Program-made: the position numbers and the translations under genes | Shown here: positions 10,328 through 19,878 of the stretch, piece by piece | How the letters are laid out: every line of letters begins with the position of its first letter | Position numbering within the stretch: the stretch's first letter is position 1 | The notes under the pieces: generated by a model | Told to the model about the DNA's origin: nothing | Databases searched by the model: none | What the model saw: the letters and a program-made list of their open reading frames with translations, nothing else | NCBI GenBank assembly: GCA_039105265.1 | Contig: JAPFFF010000014.1 | Location: 2,542,001-2,606,000, forward strand | Direction of reading: 5' to 3' | Length of the DNA: 64,000 nt | DNA from: Tritrichomonas musculus | Taxonomy: Eukaryota; Parabasalia; Tritrichomonadida; Tritrichomonadidae

Positions 10328-11611
10328 ATGTATCCTACACTAAACCCAACTGAAGAACAAACACCAATACCTATCGAATATGCTTATTTTTTAGAAGATG
10401 GAGAACAAGATCCTAATAAACCTAATCGATATTATTTTAATTTTCCTCAAGATTGGGTTACATCAAATAGAGGTGAATCAATTATCGGAGTAAGAAGTAT
10501 ATGGATGATAGCAAGAAGAAGAAAGATGGTATATACGATTAAATTAAGAAAATATTATAGAAGTAATTATAATGAATTAAAAGAGAAGGTTGAAAATAAA
10601 AATAAAACAGATGATGAGATTTATGAATTAATACCTGAAAATAGAAAAAGTGAATGGAGTACTAATGTTATAACATGGATGGAATCATACGGTTATTTTA
10701 GAGATTTTTGGAATGGTTTAATGCCGTTAATAAATGATGGTTTTAAAGCTTATAATTCTTCAATCGAATCATCTATTAAAACAGAAATCAAGATTATGGA
10801 TAGAAAGATTGAGATGTTAGAAAAGCATATAGATGAATCAACTAATAAATATATAGATCTTATGGTATTAATTGAAAATGAAACAGATGCTAACACTAAA
10901 GCACAAATGACGGAACAAGCTAAAAAATTAAAAACAGAGATGGAAGAAAAAAATAAAGAAATAGAAAAAATAAAAAAAGAGAAACAAACAGTCGGTAAAC
11001 CTACATTCAATAGATTAGATTTACAATTAGATGGATATTATGATTATCAAAATTTAAAGCGAGTTCAAGAAATATATGCAATAACAAATAGATACGATTC
11101 AGATCAATACGGAGTAATGGCTAAAAATAATTTAATATATTATGTAGATATTTCTATATCTTTTTATCCTAGATCTGTTATAAATGGAATACAAGATAAC
11201 ACGATTGATCAAAAATATGATTTTGTTGATGTATTTAATATTGGAATAAATGCATATCAGAATAATCCTGCTAAATACTTAGATATGAATAAACCTATTA
11301 TAGATAAAAAAGGTAATATTGTTGGTTATGAAGGGAAGTGGTTAAGAGAATTAAAGTTTGATTATGTATGGGATAGACATTCATGTAAATTATATTCATC
11401 AATAGCAGAAGAATCAAATAAAGGATATTTAGGTAATAGTCAAATCTATTTTAACCCTATTAAATACTTCAAACTTAATTCGACAGATCAAAGATTTTGG
11501 GTTGAGTTTTATTCAGGTCGACATAATAAGATCCCTGTTTCAGTCCCATTAAATGAATCATTTATTATTGAAATGATATTCTTACCATTTAAGAAGATGC
11601 TTTACATTTAA
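10328..11611 (+). CDS. Polinton-like element protein 1, possible minor capsid (penton-like) protein
   Basis: 427 residues, ATG at 10328, eleven bases after the TIR. It has three parts: an N-terminal region with the FNFPQDWVTSNRGESIIGV segment (residues ~35-55), a charged coiled coil (about 155-225), and a C-terminal beta-rich region ending in WVEFYSG...IPVSVPLNESFIIEMIFLP. The C-terminal pattern would suit a jelly-roll minor capsid protein, which capsid-bearing Polintons usually encode, but no signature motif proves it. The call rests on position and composition. It is followed after 19 bases by the integrase gene. Confidence 0.5.
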   Translation: MYPTLNPTEEQTPIPIEYAYFLEDGEQDPNKPNRYYFNFPQDWVTSNRGESIIGVRSIWMIARRRKMVYTIKLRKYYRSNYNELKEKVENKNKTDDEIYELIPENRKSEWSTNVITWMESYGYFRDFWNGLMPLINDGFKAYNSSIESSIKTEIKIMDRKIEMLEKHIDESTNKYIDLMVLIENETDANTKAQMTEQAKKLKTEMEEKNKEIEKIKKEKQTVGKPTFNRLDLQLDGYYDYQNLKRVQEIYAITNRYDSDQYGVMAKNNLIYYVDISISFYPRSVINGIQDNTIDQKYDFVDVFNIGINAYQNNPAKYLDMNKPIIDKKGNIVGYEGKWLRELKFDYVWDRHSCKLYSSIAEESNKGYLGNSQIYFNPIKYFKLNSTDQRFWVEFYSGRHNKIPVSVPLNESFIIEMIFLPFKKMLYI

Positions 11612-11630
11612 AACTATTAAAACGATTAAA

Positions 11631-12716
11631 ATGAATAAAAAATATTTTAAGACAATTAGAGAGCTTCATTCTTACTATCCTTGGAAATCATCATCAAAAT
11701 TTGTTCCATTAGCTAAAAGATATGGTTTTACTGAAGAAGAAGCTTTAGATTATTTAAAGAAGATAGTACATGATGTTAAGGTACCTAAAGCTAAGTTCAT
11801 GAATATATATTCGAAACACGCAGGAGGTTATCAAATGGACACTTTCATAAATGATAAAACAAAAGATGGATTAAATTATCTAATGCTGATTAATATCAAT
11901 ACTAGAAAAGCATATTGCTATCCAATGAAAGGGAAAGGAGCAAAAGAAGTAGCAAAAGCACTTAATAAATTTTTGGAGGATGAGAAAGAAGTATACTCTA
12001 TTACATCAGATCAGGATGCTGCATATTTATCTAATGATGTACTTCAAATAATGAAAACTAATAATATTGTTTATACAACAACAGAAGATAATAATCATAA
12101 TGTATTAGGTATAATTAATAGATTTATGCGAACTATAAGAGATATGGTAGGTGAAAACAGATATATAAATGAAAAAGAGATGAATGATTTAATAGATTCA
12201 TACAATAACACACCTCACAGATCTTTAAATTACAAGATACCTAATGAAATGAGTAAAGAAGATGAAAAAGAATATGTAAAAACAAAATCCCATAATAATC
12301 CATATAATTTTAAACCTAATGATAGAGTAAGAATTATTCAAGCTAAAGAACCATTTGCAAAACGAAGAAATAAAGTTAGTAAAGAAGCTTATATTGTAGA
12401 TTCTAAAGCAGGTAATCAATTTATAATTAAATCTAAAGATGAATCAATAGATAAGTTACCAGGTTATAGATTAATTAAAACAACAAATAAAAATATAGCA
12501 CAAACATTAAAAGGCGGAAAGAGAGGTATAGTAGATAAAATTATTTCATATGATACACAAAAGAATAAATATAAAATTAAATATAGTGAAGGTACAGAAG
12601 ATGTAATCCCAGCAAAGAATCTAAGAGAAGGAGCACCAACTAAGTTATCTAATTTAGAAATTGATTTTTGGTCGAAGAAAAGAAATATACCAAATAATAT
12701 ACGAAAGTGGATATAA
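11631..12716 (+). CDS. Retroviral-type (rve) integrase of the Polinton-like element
   Basis: 361 residues, ATG at 11631. The integrase core spans roughly residues 60-215. Its first strand carries MDTF (D70) and its second carries SDQDAAY (around 127), followed by the HNVLGIINRFMRTIRD helix and the YNNTPHRSLNYKIP segment that closes the core in Polinton and Ty3-like integrases. Past residue 230 there is an SH3-like segment (DRVRIIQ...) and near 305-345 a chromo/Tudor-like segment (IVDKIISYD...DVIPAKNL), as in other Maverick integrases. The role is joining the element ends to target DNA. The frame overlaps an extended reading of the next gene, but the preferred ATPase start lies after its stop. 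Confidence 0.88.
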   Translation: MNKKYFKTIRELHSYYPWKSSSKFVPLAKRYGFTEEEALDYLKKIVHDVKVPKAKFMNIYSKHAGGYQMDTFINDKTKDGLNYLMLININTRKAYCYPMKGKGAKEVAKALNKFLEDEKEVYSITSDQDAAYLSNDVLQIMKTNNIVYTTTEDNNHNVLGIINRFMRTIRDMVGENRYINEKEMNDLIDSYNNTPHRSLNYKIPNEMSKEDEKEYVKTKSHNNPYNFKPNDRVRIIQAKEPFAKRRNKVSKEAYIVDSKAGNQFIIKSKDESIDKLPGYRLIKTTNKNIAQTLKGGKRGIVDKIISYDTQKNKYKIKYSEGTEDVIPAKNLREGAPTKLSNLEIDFWSKKRNIPNNIRKWI

Positions 12717-12738
12717 AAATAGATTTAATACAAATAAA

Positions 12739-13596
12739 ATGTCTAAACAAATAATGAAAGAAGTAGAATCATTAATACAAAAGACAATGCGCAAAAATCA
12801 GAAAGAGATAGAAGGAGCATTAATTAAACCTTTACATCCATCATATCCTTTTAGTACTAATGGTATTTACTTTTTAATCGGTAAACCTGGTTCAGGTAAG
12901 AGTTATTTTATATTTAAGCACATACTAATAACAGAAAGATTATTTAAACACCCTTATTATCATAAAATTATATTTTGTTCATCGAGTGGTAAAGCAGATA
13001 AAACAGCAGAAGCAATGAGTAAAGAAGTAAAAACACCTATAATATATGTAAGCGAAACAGAATTGATGAATTATTTAAGAAAACATTTAAAAAGAAAAAT
13101 TAAATACTATGCTATGGTTAAACATGTATTATCTAAAATGAAAGAAACAAATGAAGAAATGCAAAGATTAATAAATAAACACTCATTACAAGAAATAGAT
13201 GATAGAATAGTTTATATCGCAAATAAGTTAGTTAAATATCAAACCTCATCATATCCATACAATACTTTAATAATATTAGATGATTGTGCAGGAAGTGATT
13301 TATTGACACATAATAATACTGAATTTTTAAGATTGCTGACTAAAACAAGACATTATAATATAACTTGTATTATGGCTATTCAAACTATAAGATTTGTGCA
13401 TATAAATGCGAAAAGAATGGCTACAGATATAATATGTTATAGCGGTTATTCAGAAGAAGATTTCACATCATTATTACAACAAACAAATAATAATCTAAAT
13501 ATCAAGAAGACGGTAAAAGAATATTTGCAACATAGAGAGATACACGATAAATTCATTTGCAATATAACAGCTAACAAATATTACTTTGAAAGTTAG
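12739..13596 (+). CDS. DNA-packaging ATPase (FtsK/HerA, A32-like) of the Polinton-like element
   Basis: 285 residues from the ATG at 12739; an in-frame ATG at 12661 would overlap the integrase and adds low-complexity residues. Walker A is GKPGSGKS at about residues 48-55 and Walker B is LIILDD at about 177-182, followed by CAGSDLL and a Thr/Arg segment (LLTKTRHYNITCIMAIQ) typical of the sensor region of virus packaging ATPases. In this class the enzyme pumps DNA into preformed capsids. Its place directly after the integrase and upstream of the capsid gene is usual for Polintons and virophages. Confidence 0.85.
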   Translation: MSKQIMKEVESLIQKTMRKNQKEIEGALIKPLHPSYPFSTNGIYFLIGKPGSGKSYFIFKHILITERLFKHPYYHKIIFCSSSGKADKTAEAMSKEVKTPIIYVSETELMNYLRKHLKRKIKYYAMVKHVLSKMKETNEEMQRLINKHSLQEIDDRIVYIANKLVKYQTSSYPYNTLIILDDCAGSDLLTHNNTEFLRLLTKTRHYNITCIMAIQTIRFVHINAKRMATDIICYSGYSEEDFTSLLQQTNNNLNIKKTVKEYLQHREIHDKFICNITANKYYFES

Positions 13597-13613
13597 TTTT
13601 AATTATAAAATAA

Positions 13614-14129
13614 ATGAGTGATATACAAGATAAAAGTTTTGAAGGTATAGTACCACCTACATCTAAATCTGAAACTAATAGTATAGGTAGATTCTTTAAT
13701 AATACATTTAATTCAGTTAAATCAGGTTTTGGTAAAGCTAGTAAATTTATAAGTAATAGTAAAATTGGTAAAGTTGGGAGATGGGCATGGAAGAATAAAG
13801 CACCTATATTAAACACGATAGGGGGTGCAACACATGCTTATGGTGTTATAACAGCTAATCCAGCAGCAGTAGGTATAGGTAAAGGTTTAAATACAATTGC
13901 GAGTGGTATTAAAGAGGGTGAAGCAAAAACAGCATTACAAAAAGCTATAGCAGAGAGACAACCTAATCCATTAAATAGTAATGTAAGTTATAGCGATTAC
14001 CCTAGAATTCACTATTCAAGAAAACCTGCATCATATAAAATATATCAGAATCATAATAATGAAGAAGAAGCACATATAGCGAGATTAAGAAAACAAAAAA
14101 GAAAGAAATCGAGAAAAGTAAAGAAATGA
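13614..14129 (+). CDS. Small basic protein with Gly/Ala-rich hydrophobic segment, probable virion component
   Basis: 171 residues. Residues ~28-55 are amphipathic and rich in Gly/Ser/Lys. A Gly/Ala-rich stretch around 63-100 (NTIGGATHAYGVITANPAAVGIG) could insert in a membrane. The C terminus is strongly basic (RLRKQKRKKSRKVKK). This layout resembles small core or membrane-lytic proteins seen next to capsid genes in adenovirus-like and Polinton elements, but no family is recognised. It lies 18 bases after the ATPase. Confidence 0.6.
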   Translation: MSDIQDKSFEGIVPPTSKSETNSIGRFFNNTFNSVKSGFGKASKFISNSKIGKVGRWAWKNKAPILNTIGGATHAYGVITANPAAVGIGKGLNTIASGIKEGEAKTALQKAIAERQPNPLNSNVSYSDYPRIHYSRKPASYKIYQNHNNEEEAHIARLRKQKRKKSRKVKK

Positions 14130-14176
14130 AATAAAACAAAATCAAACAATTTTCATCATTTTTAAGTATAATCAAA

Positions 14177-14791
14177 ATGAGTAAAAGAGTATCACAAAGT
14201 AAGAGATTGCAAGTTATACAAAAGTGGTTAAATGGGAGAGACGATCCTGAATATGAAGTGTTTCCGACTAAAAAAGAGGGTAAGTATATAGTAAGAGCAC
14301 GTAAACAACCTTTAATAGATGTCTCACGAAAGCTCGACTTGAGTGAAGATAAGAGTGAAGATAATAAAATAGAACCTATTATAGAAGAAAAGCAAATAGA
14401 AATAGAACAACCCAAAATAACTGAATCTAAACAAATAATAAAAGAAGAACGACCAAAACCTATTATAGAAAAAGAACAACCAAAAATATATAAACCTAAA
14501 TCAGTATATGATCCAACAATAAATATAGAAATATTAAGTCAATTAAAATTATTAGGTGAAGAAATTAAAAGTGAAAGAGAAAAGAAAGAACAAAAAAGAA
14601 TGATGAAAGAAGTATTTAATAAACAAATGCAAAAACAACATAATTCTATTTATCAGTATACTCAACCTAAATATATACAAAACCCGAATCAAATAGAAGA
14701 ATATGATGATGAAGCATCAAGTGAAGAACAAATTACTCCTCAACCTATTATGAGAAGAAGAAATAATATTTTCTCTGACATAATATATTAA
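14177..14791 (+). CDS. Charged coiled-coil protein of unknown function (Polinton-like element)
   Basis: 204 residues, ATG at 14177. A TCATTT initiator-like motif lies about 20 bases upstream. The N terminus is basic (KRVSQSKRLQVIQKWL). The middle is rich in Glu, Lys, Ile and Pro (IIEEKQIEIEQPKITES), followed by a predicted coiled coil with many Lys/Glu/Gln and an acidic then basic tail. No family is recognised. It sits 30 bases before the capsid gene, so a scaffold or minor virion role is possible. Confidence 0.55.
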   Translation: MSKRVSQSKRLQVIQKWLNGRDDPEYEVFPTKKEGKYIVRARKQPLIDVSRKLDLSEDKSEDNKIEPIIEEKQIEIEQPKITESKQIIKEERPKPIIEKEQPKIYKPKSVYDPTINIEILSQLKLLGEEIKSEREKKEQKRMMKEVFNKQMQKQHNSIYQYTQPKYIQNPNQIEEYDDEASSEEQITPQPIMRRRNNIFSDIIY

Positions 14792-14820
14792 AAACACTTT
14801 TTTATTTTTCATAAAAGAAT

Positions 14821-16419
14821 ATGTTAAATAATGAGATTGAGCTTAGAACATCAGCAGAAGTATGTACACAAATTGCACAATATTTTCATATAGTAGATAA
14901 TTGTATTGCATTATCAGATACAAACAAACAATATACAATCAGTCCTCAAACATCTTACTCACCTTCTCCTCCTATACCACAAGGTTCATATACAAGTGCA
15001 ATTATATCACCTAATACAAATAATACAGCTGATTTATACAATGGTTTTATTAAAGCAGATATGGAAGTTAAAATAAGAGCAACAGATGGTAGTGCTATAA
15101 CAGCTGTAAAAGATGGTGTACATCAATTAAATAAAGTTTGGTTTGGATTTAAAGATGCTAGAGATGCTGTTGAAAAATATGAAATAGTTGCTAATGGTAT
15201 TACGATATATACTCAGAATTTTGGATGTGAAGAATCATTTTTAACAGCATGTTGTGCTAATGAAACAACAAAGAGAGCTGATATATATTCAAAAGCACGA
15301 CATAAAGATATATGGAATAATAAATCTGGTAGCAGAACAGGTTTCATCGTAGATTTTGAAAATAAAGATGGAAAGAAATTTGATGAACAAAAATATAAGA
15401 TACATTTAAAGATCGATTTAAGAAGATTTTTACCATTATCTAATATTAAATATCTACCTGCATTTGCTGGTAAAATAGAACTTAGATTATTCTTTTCATG
15501 TGCTGGTATGGTATGTTGTCCGATCGGGCCTGATATGACGTTACAAAATGCTCATAATTTATTATCAAAGTATGTGTTAGGTAAGATTACAAATGAATTC
15601 ACACAAATAGGTGAAGAAATAGCAATGTATAAAGCACCGACTACAGCTGATGGTATAAAAACATTTGCTACAGAAAAGAAAGCTTTTGTTGTTACTGAAT
15701 ATACGGTTACAGAATGCTCATCTATTATTCCATGTTTTGGTATAGAAGATAATATATATTCAGGTTTAGTACAAAGATATTCAGACCCAACTCATCCGTT
15801 AACTTTTCCAACTCAGACGATATCAGTATATACAACAACAAATAAATTAAAGAATTCGAATGATAAATCTACTTGTACTATTACACCTAGATTTGTTGAT
15901 TCTATTTATTTATTATTCCCATTAAAACACACTCATCATACATGTTTTAAGAACCCTTTATTTAAATCATTTCAACTAAACTGTGGTGGGTATGGTAACA
16001 TACCTGCTAAAACATTCGGTACTACTATCGAATACCCTGAATTTCTAGAATACTGTCAAAATGCAATGAATATGAATGGTGAACAATCAGGTTTTAATAA
16101 AGAAGTTGTTGCTAGTTTAACAAATTGTAATGTATTTAGTGAAAATATAGGTAATTATTCAAATGATAGAACTAGTTTCTTTATCGGGTTACCCACCGAA
16201 ACAGATAATACGTATCAACAAGGTTTAACCTCTTTATCACCTATTAACTTTGAAATAAATGTAACACAAGACACAGGTACAGGTACATTTGCAGAAGCAT
16301 GTCAAACCCCACCTCTTATATGTTTATTGTTTGATTCTTCAATTTCAATACTCGTTCAGCCTAACGGAATGCCTCCTTTAGTTCGCCTTGGAAATTTTGA
16401 TTTAACTTCTAGAGATTAA
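14821..16419 (+). CDS. Probable double-jelly-roll major capsid protein
   Basis: 532 residues. The protein is beta-strand-rich with few charged helices. Blocks such as YEIVANGITIYTQNF (~residues 120-135), YKIHLKIDLRRFLPLSNIKYLPAF (~190-215) and the strand KIELRLFFS suit the first jelly roll of Polinton and virophage major capsid proteins. Length fits the family, as does the position downstream of integrase, ATPase and small virion proteins. There is no catalytic motif to confirm it, so this is a structural inference. A T-rich leader with TTTTTCATAAAAG lies just before the ATG. Confidence 0.65.
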   Translation: MLNNEIELRTSAEVCTQIAQYFHIVDNCIALSDTNKQYTISPQTSYSPSPPIPQGSYTSAIISPNTNNTADLYNGFIKADMEVKIRATDGSAITAVKDGVHQLNKVWFGFKDARDAVEKYEIVANGITIYTQNFGCEESFLTACCANETTKRADIYSKARHKDIWNNKSGSRTGFIVDFENKDGKKFDEQKYKIHLKIDLRRFLPLSNIKYLPAFAGKIELRLFFSCAGMVCCPIGPDMTLQNAHNLLSKYVLGKITNEFTQIGEEIAMYKAPTTADGIKTFATEKKAFVVTEYTVTECSSIIPCFGIEDNIYSGLVQRYSDPTHPLTFPTQTISVYTTTNKLKNSNDKSTCTITPRFVDSIYLLFPLKHTHHTCFKNPLFKSFQLNCGGYGNIPAKTFGTTIEYPEFLEYCQNAMNMNGEQSGFNKEVVASLTNCNVFSENIGNYSNDRTSFFIGLPTETDNTYQQGLTSLSPINFEINVTQDTGTGTFAEACQTPPLICLLFDSSISILVQPNGMPPLVRLGNFDLTSRD

Positions 16420-16479
16420 TGAACAAAAATATATTCATTACATTTAAAAAAACTTTAACCATATTTTTGTTTTTGTCGA

Positions 16480-16551
16480 TTGTTTTGTTGTCACTAAATA
16501 TTTCATCAAAAATTAGAAACAGGAACAATCTAAGAACAGGAACAAAAATAA
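16480..16551. repeat. Diverged copy of the AGGAACA iteron block, upstream of the HNH gene
   Basis: The segment TTGTTGTCACTAAATATTTC followed by two AGGAACA motifs (AGGAACAATC and, 17 bases on, AGGAACAAAA) aligns in order with the blocks at 19806-19878 and 20010-20076 and in the same orientation. Confidence 0.6.
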
Positions 16552-16611
16552 ATGATATTAATTAATACGTTATTATTTTTATTTTTAATTTTTGTTATTA
16601 CTAAAAATATT

Positions 16612-17184
16612 ATGACAGAAGAAGTTATTGATTTTGTTACATTAAATGAGGATTCAGATTATGAAATACTAAATAAATACCCTTTCACAATAAGAAGAAA
16701 AGATAATCATTATGTAGTGAAAGAATCATTAGTGAATGGTTACCCAAGAATATCATTACATTCAAAATCATATAAAAAACATATTCTCATTGCAAAACAA
16801 TTCTTATATAACGACGATCCAACAAATAAAATATTCATAGATCATAAAAATAGGCTAAGATCTGATTATCATCTTGAAAATCTACGTTGGGTTACGGCTA
16901 GTGAGAATAGTAAAAATAAAGTAGGTGCAAAAAATGGTATAATATATGAGTATGTTGATAATATTTCTGATGACGCAATCAAAGTAACAGATTATGGTGA
17001 ACATGAATTAGAAGATTATTTTTATTATGATAATATCTTTTACTTTTATAATGGTTTACAATATCGTAAATTACATATTAATGAAAATAAAGATGGTTAT
17101 AAATTTGTTGAAATGAAAGATATAAATAATAAAAGAGTATGTGTATATTACTTACAATTTAAAAAATTATACGACTTAGATTGA
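16612..17184 (+). CDS. HNH endonuclease
   Basis: About 190 residues from the ATG at 16612. The frame is also open from an ATG at 16552, but those 20 codons are T-rich, would encode a membrane-like leader unsuited to a nuclease, and resemble the T-rich leaders before the element's other genes. Residues around 40-110 show an HNH_3-type core: GYPRISLHSKSYKKHILIA, then FIDHKNRLRSDYHLENLRWV with the His-Asn metal-binding pair, then TASENSKNK. This family includes homing nucleases and virus-encoded nickases. It stands between a diverged AGGAACA iteron block and two inverted copies, which suggests mobility or work at those sites. Confidence 0.8.
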   Translation: MTEEVIDFVTLNEDSDYEILNKYPFTIRRKDNHYVVKESLVNGYPRISLHSKSYKKHILIAKQFLYNDDPTNKIFIDHKNRLRSDYHLENLRWVTASENSKNKVGAKNGIIYEYVDNISDDAIKVTDYGEHELEDYFYYDNIFYFYNGLQYRKLHINENKDGYKFVEMKDINNKRVCVYYLQFKKLYDLD

Positions 17185-17229
17185 AAAATCTAATTTTTGT
17201 TTTTGTCACTTTATTATTTTTGTTTTTAT

Positions 17230-17302
17230 ATGTTCTTTGTTCCTGGAATGTTCCTGGATAAATAATTTGGTAAAAAAATAAGAGACAACAGACAAATGAC
17301 AG
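17230..17302 (-). repeat. AGGAACA iteron block L1 (inverted orientation)
   Basis: The 73-base block contains TTCCTGGAATGTTCCTGGAT and GAGACAACAGACAAATGACAG. It is the reverse complement of the blocks downstream of the primase-helicase gene. Confidence 0.85.
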
Positions 17303-17326
17303 ATATATTTTTCTATATTTTTTTAA

Positions 17327-17400
17327 ATGTTCTTTGTTCCTGGAATGTTCCTGGATAAATAATTTGGTAAAAAAATGTGAGACAACAGACAAATGACAGA
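17327..17400 (-). repeat. AGGAACA iteron block L2 (inverted orientation)
   Basis: A second copy, almost identical to L1 and 97 bases further on. With L1 it forms the left half of an inverted pair around the primase-helicase gene. Confidence 0.85.
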
Positions 17401-17474
17401 AAAAAAAATAATTTTTTTTTTAATTTTATTTTTTAATTTTATTTTTAATTTTATTTTTTTTTTTTTATTATTTT

Positions 17475-17496
17475 TTATTACGCTATTACACAACAA
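17475..17496 (+). promoter_or_regulatory. Shared upstream motif before the primase-helicase gene
   Basis: The 22 bases containing ACGCTATTACACAACAA lie 2 bases before the ATG at 17499, after a long T/A-rich tract (17408-17474). The same motif, with two differences, lies before the gene at 20866. Confidence 0.55.
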
Positions 17497-17498
17497 TA

Positions 17499-19766
17499 AT
17501 GACAGAAATAGAATTATTCGAAAAAGAGTTATTTGATTCAGAATTATTATTAATATGGGAGGTAAATCAATTAACATTAAATGAAAGAATAAAAGATAAA
17601 ACAGTTAATTTATATAATTATCTCAAACATGATGGTGGTTATAGTAAAACAGTAACTGGTAAAGCATTACTTAACAATAAATGTATTAATCTTTCTATCG
17701 TAGACGTAGATATTAATAAAGAATTAGAACAAGAAGAAAAAGATAAAATACGTATAAATATATTAAGTAAATTAAGTGATAAAGATTTTATCGTACAAAC
17801 TGCAAGTGGTGGTCTTCATATTTATTGTAATACAAATGATTATTATGTTGAATCGAATAGAATGATTAAATGTTTTACAAGTAATGATTATGATATTGAT
17901 ATATTCTCTTCATTTGATGTAGACAGTAGATCTTTAGTAGTATTACCTAATTCTAAAGTAAGAAAAAATGCAAAAGCACCAATATGTACATATAAAATAT
18001 TACAAGGTTCATTAGATTCAAAAATAACACGATCATTAGAAGAAGTACTAGATGATTTAAATGTAAGTATTAAAATAAAACAAACACCAGAAATAGAGAA
18101 GATTATGTTAGATTATGAGAATGAGAATGAAAATGTAGATGATGAATATGCAAATAAGTTGATAGAAGGATTAACAGATATTGAAATACATAATGATGCA
18201 GGTGGAAGAAGAATAGAAGAAGAAGTAACATTATTTACGTTGTTTCAAGCTATTAACTCATTATCTTCAAATTTAATCAATAAAGCTTATTCATTTGTTT
18301 TAGATAATTGTGTTTTAACTGATAATGCTCTTACTAATTTCGATAAAGCAAGAAAAAGATATAGTAAATTATCAACTTCTCCTCATGTTTTAGAAAAGAT
18401 AATACGATGTCATAATAATGAATATTATAAAACAGTTTTATCTCCTATTATTAGTTCAAATGAAATTGAAATAAAAGAGATAGATTTAAATGACTCATTC
18501 ACAATTAATGATATACGTAAAAAAGCAGAATTACATAAATATACTAGTAACAAAGAATTAATAGAAGATTTATCAAGAGTTTTGAGATTAATAGATGACG
18601 GAAATGATACATATGTAATTAAAGTATATGATACAATTACTAAAACATTTTGTTTAAAGTTTGTTAATGATTCATTTATAGCTAAAACATTAAAACGAAT
18701 TGCAATTAATGAAAAAATAAATGCACATACAATATTACTTAATAATTTATCTAAATTTAGTAGATTAGGAGTTAAATTTAATAGTGATGATAAGAATGTA
18801 ATATCTTTATTTCATGGTTACAAATATAAAATATTAGAAGAAGTAGAATTAGAAAAGATTAAAATGTTTCTCGATTTAATTTTAGAAGTTATATGTGATA
18901 GTAATGAAGAAGTATACGAATATGTACTAAATTGGATTAGTTATATTGTTCAAAACCCAGGTACTAAATCAGAAATAGCATTAGTATTAAAAGGTTTACA
19001 AGGTATAGGAAAGAATCGATTTACAGATATATTAAGCGAAATGTTGTGTAATTATTCAGCAAAGAACATAACAGATATTAGTGAATTAACCGGACAATTT
19101 AACAGTATAGTAGAAGGTAAGATGTTAATTATACTTAATGAACTCAAAAATTGCGGTGATGATAGATTAGCTAATTTTAACGCATTAAAATCAATTATAA
19201 CAGATAACATAATACGTATAAATGAAAAATTAGTACCAAGACGTGATGCTGAAAATGTTGCTAATTTCATATTTGTAAGTAATAATAGTTTTCCGATTAA
19301 AATAGAAAAGGGTGATAGAAGATATGTTGTATTATCATGTAATGGTAAACATAAAGGTGATTTTAAATATTTTGAAACATTATGTAATTCATGTGATGAA
19401 AGTTTTTATAACAATTTATTAACATTCTTTATTAAGAGAGATATATCAAGTTTTCAAATAAGAAGTATACCAATGACAGAAGCAAAACAAGATTTAATAG
19501 AAGCAAGTAAGACACCATTAGATATTTGGATTTGTGAACATTATAATGATTTATGTGAAGGTATTATATGTGATGATGCATTACGATCGAAACCAGAAGA
19601 TATGAAACAAAGAGCATTTCAATTACAATTAAAAGATAAATGTGAACGTAAAAGAAAGAGAATAGACGGACAATTACATTGGATATACATATTAAAAGAA
19701 GAATGTAAAAATATATATTCACAAACAGTTGATGATAATATTGTAGAATTTGACGAAATGATGTAA
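17499..19766 (+). CDS. PrimPol (archaeo-eukaryotic primase) fused to SF3 helicase
   Basis: 755 residues. The N-terminal primase-polymerase domain (about 40-155) has the three AEP motifs: SIVDVDI (DVD at 69-71), TASGGLHIY (103-109) and DIDIFSSFDVDSRSLVVLP (132-150). The C-terminal superfamily 3 helicase has Walker A GLQGIGKNR (about 498-506), Walker B MLIILNELKN (about 541-550) and motif C NFIFVSNNSFPI (about 588-600), followed by the GDRRYVVL arginine segment. Such D5-like fusions replicate virophages, Polinton-like viruses and nucleocytoplasmic viruses. It is the only replication protein found in the element and is flanked on both sides by inverted AGGAACA iterons, which may be the origin it acts on. 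Confidence 0.88.
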   Translation: MTEIELFEKELFDSELLLIWEVNQLTLNERIKDKTVNLYNYLKHDGGYSKTVTGKALLNNKCINLSIVDVDINKELEQEEKDKIRINILSKLSDKDFIVQTASGGLHIYCNTNDYYVESNRMIKCFTSNDYDIDIFSSFDVDSRSLVVLPNSKVRKNAKAPICTYKILQGSLDSKITRSLEEVLDDLNVSIKIKQTPEIEKIMLDYENENENVDDEYANKLIEGLTDIEIHNDAGGRRIEEEVTLFTLFQAINSLSSNLINKAYSFVLDNCVLTDNALTNFDKARKRYSKLSTSPHVLEKIIRCHNNEYYKTVLSPIISSNEIEIKEIDLNDSFTINDIRKKAELHKYTSNKELIEDLSRVLRLIDDGNDTYVIKVYDTITKTFCLKFVNDSFIAKTLKRIAINEKINAHTILLNNLSKFSRLGVKFNSDDKNVISLFHGYKYKILEEVELEKIKMFLDLILEVICDSNEEVYEYVLNWISYIVQNPGTKSEIALVLKGLQGIGKNRFTDILSEMLCNYSAKNITDISELTGQFNSIVEGKMLIILNELKNCGDDRLANFNALKSIITDNIIRINEKLVPRRDAENVANFIFVSNNSFPIKIEKGDRRYVVLSCNGKHKGDFKYFETLCNSCDESFYNNLLTFFIKRDISSFQIRSIPMTEAKQDLIEASKTPLDIWICEHYNDLCEGIICDDALRSKPEDMKQRAFQLQLKDKCERKRKRIDGQLHWIYILKEECKNIYSQTVDDNIVEFDEMM

Positions 19767-19805
19767 ATTAAAAAATTAAATTTATATTTTTGTTTTTATA
19801 TTTTT

Positions 19806-19878
19806 CTGTCATTTGTCTGTTGTCTCTCATTTTTTTATCAACTTATTTATCCAGGAACAATCCAGGAACAAGGAACAT
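19806..19878 (+). repeat. AGGAACA iteron block R1
   Basis: It starts CTGTCATTTGTCTGTTGTCT and ends with three AGGAACA-type motifs in about 25 bases. It is the inverse of L1 and L2 and begins 40 bases after the primase-helicase stop. Confidence 0.85.

Noticed and set aside
17159-17577. Minus-strand frames over the iteron blocks
   Set aside because: They translate the repeat blocks and T/A tract and have no counterpart on the inverted copies at the right.
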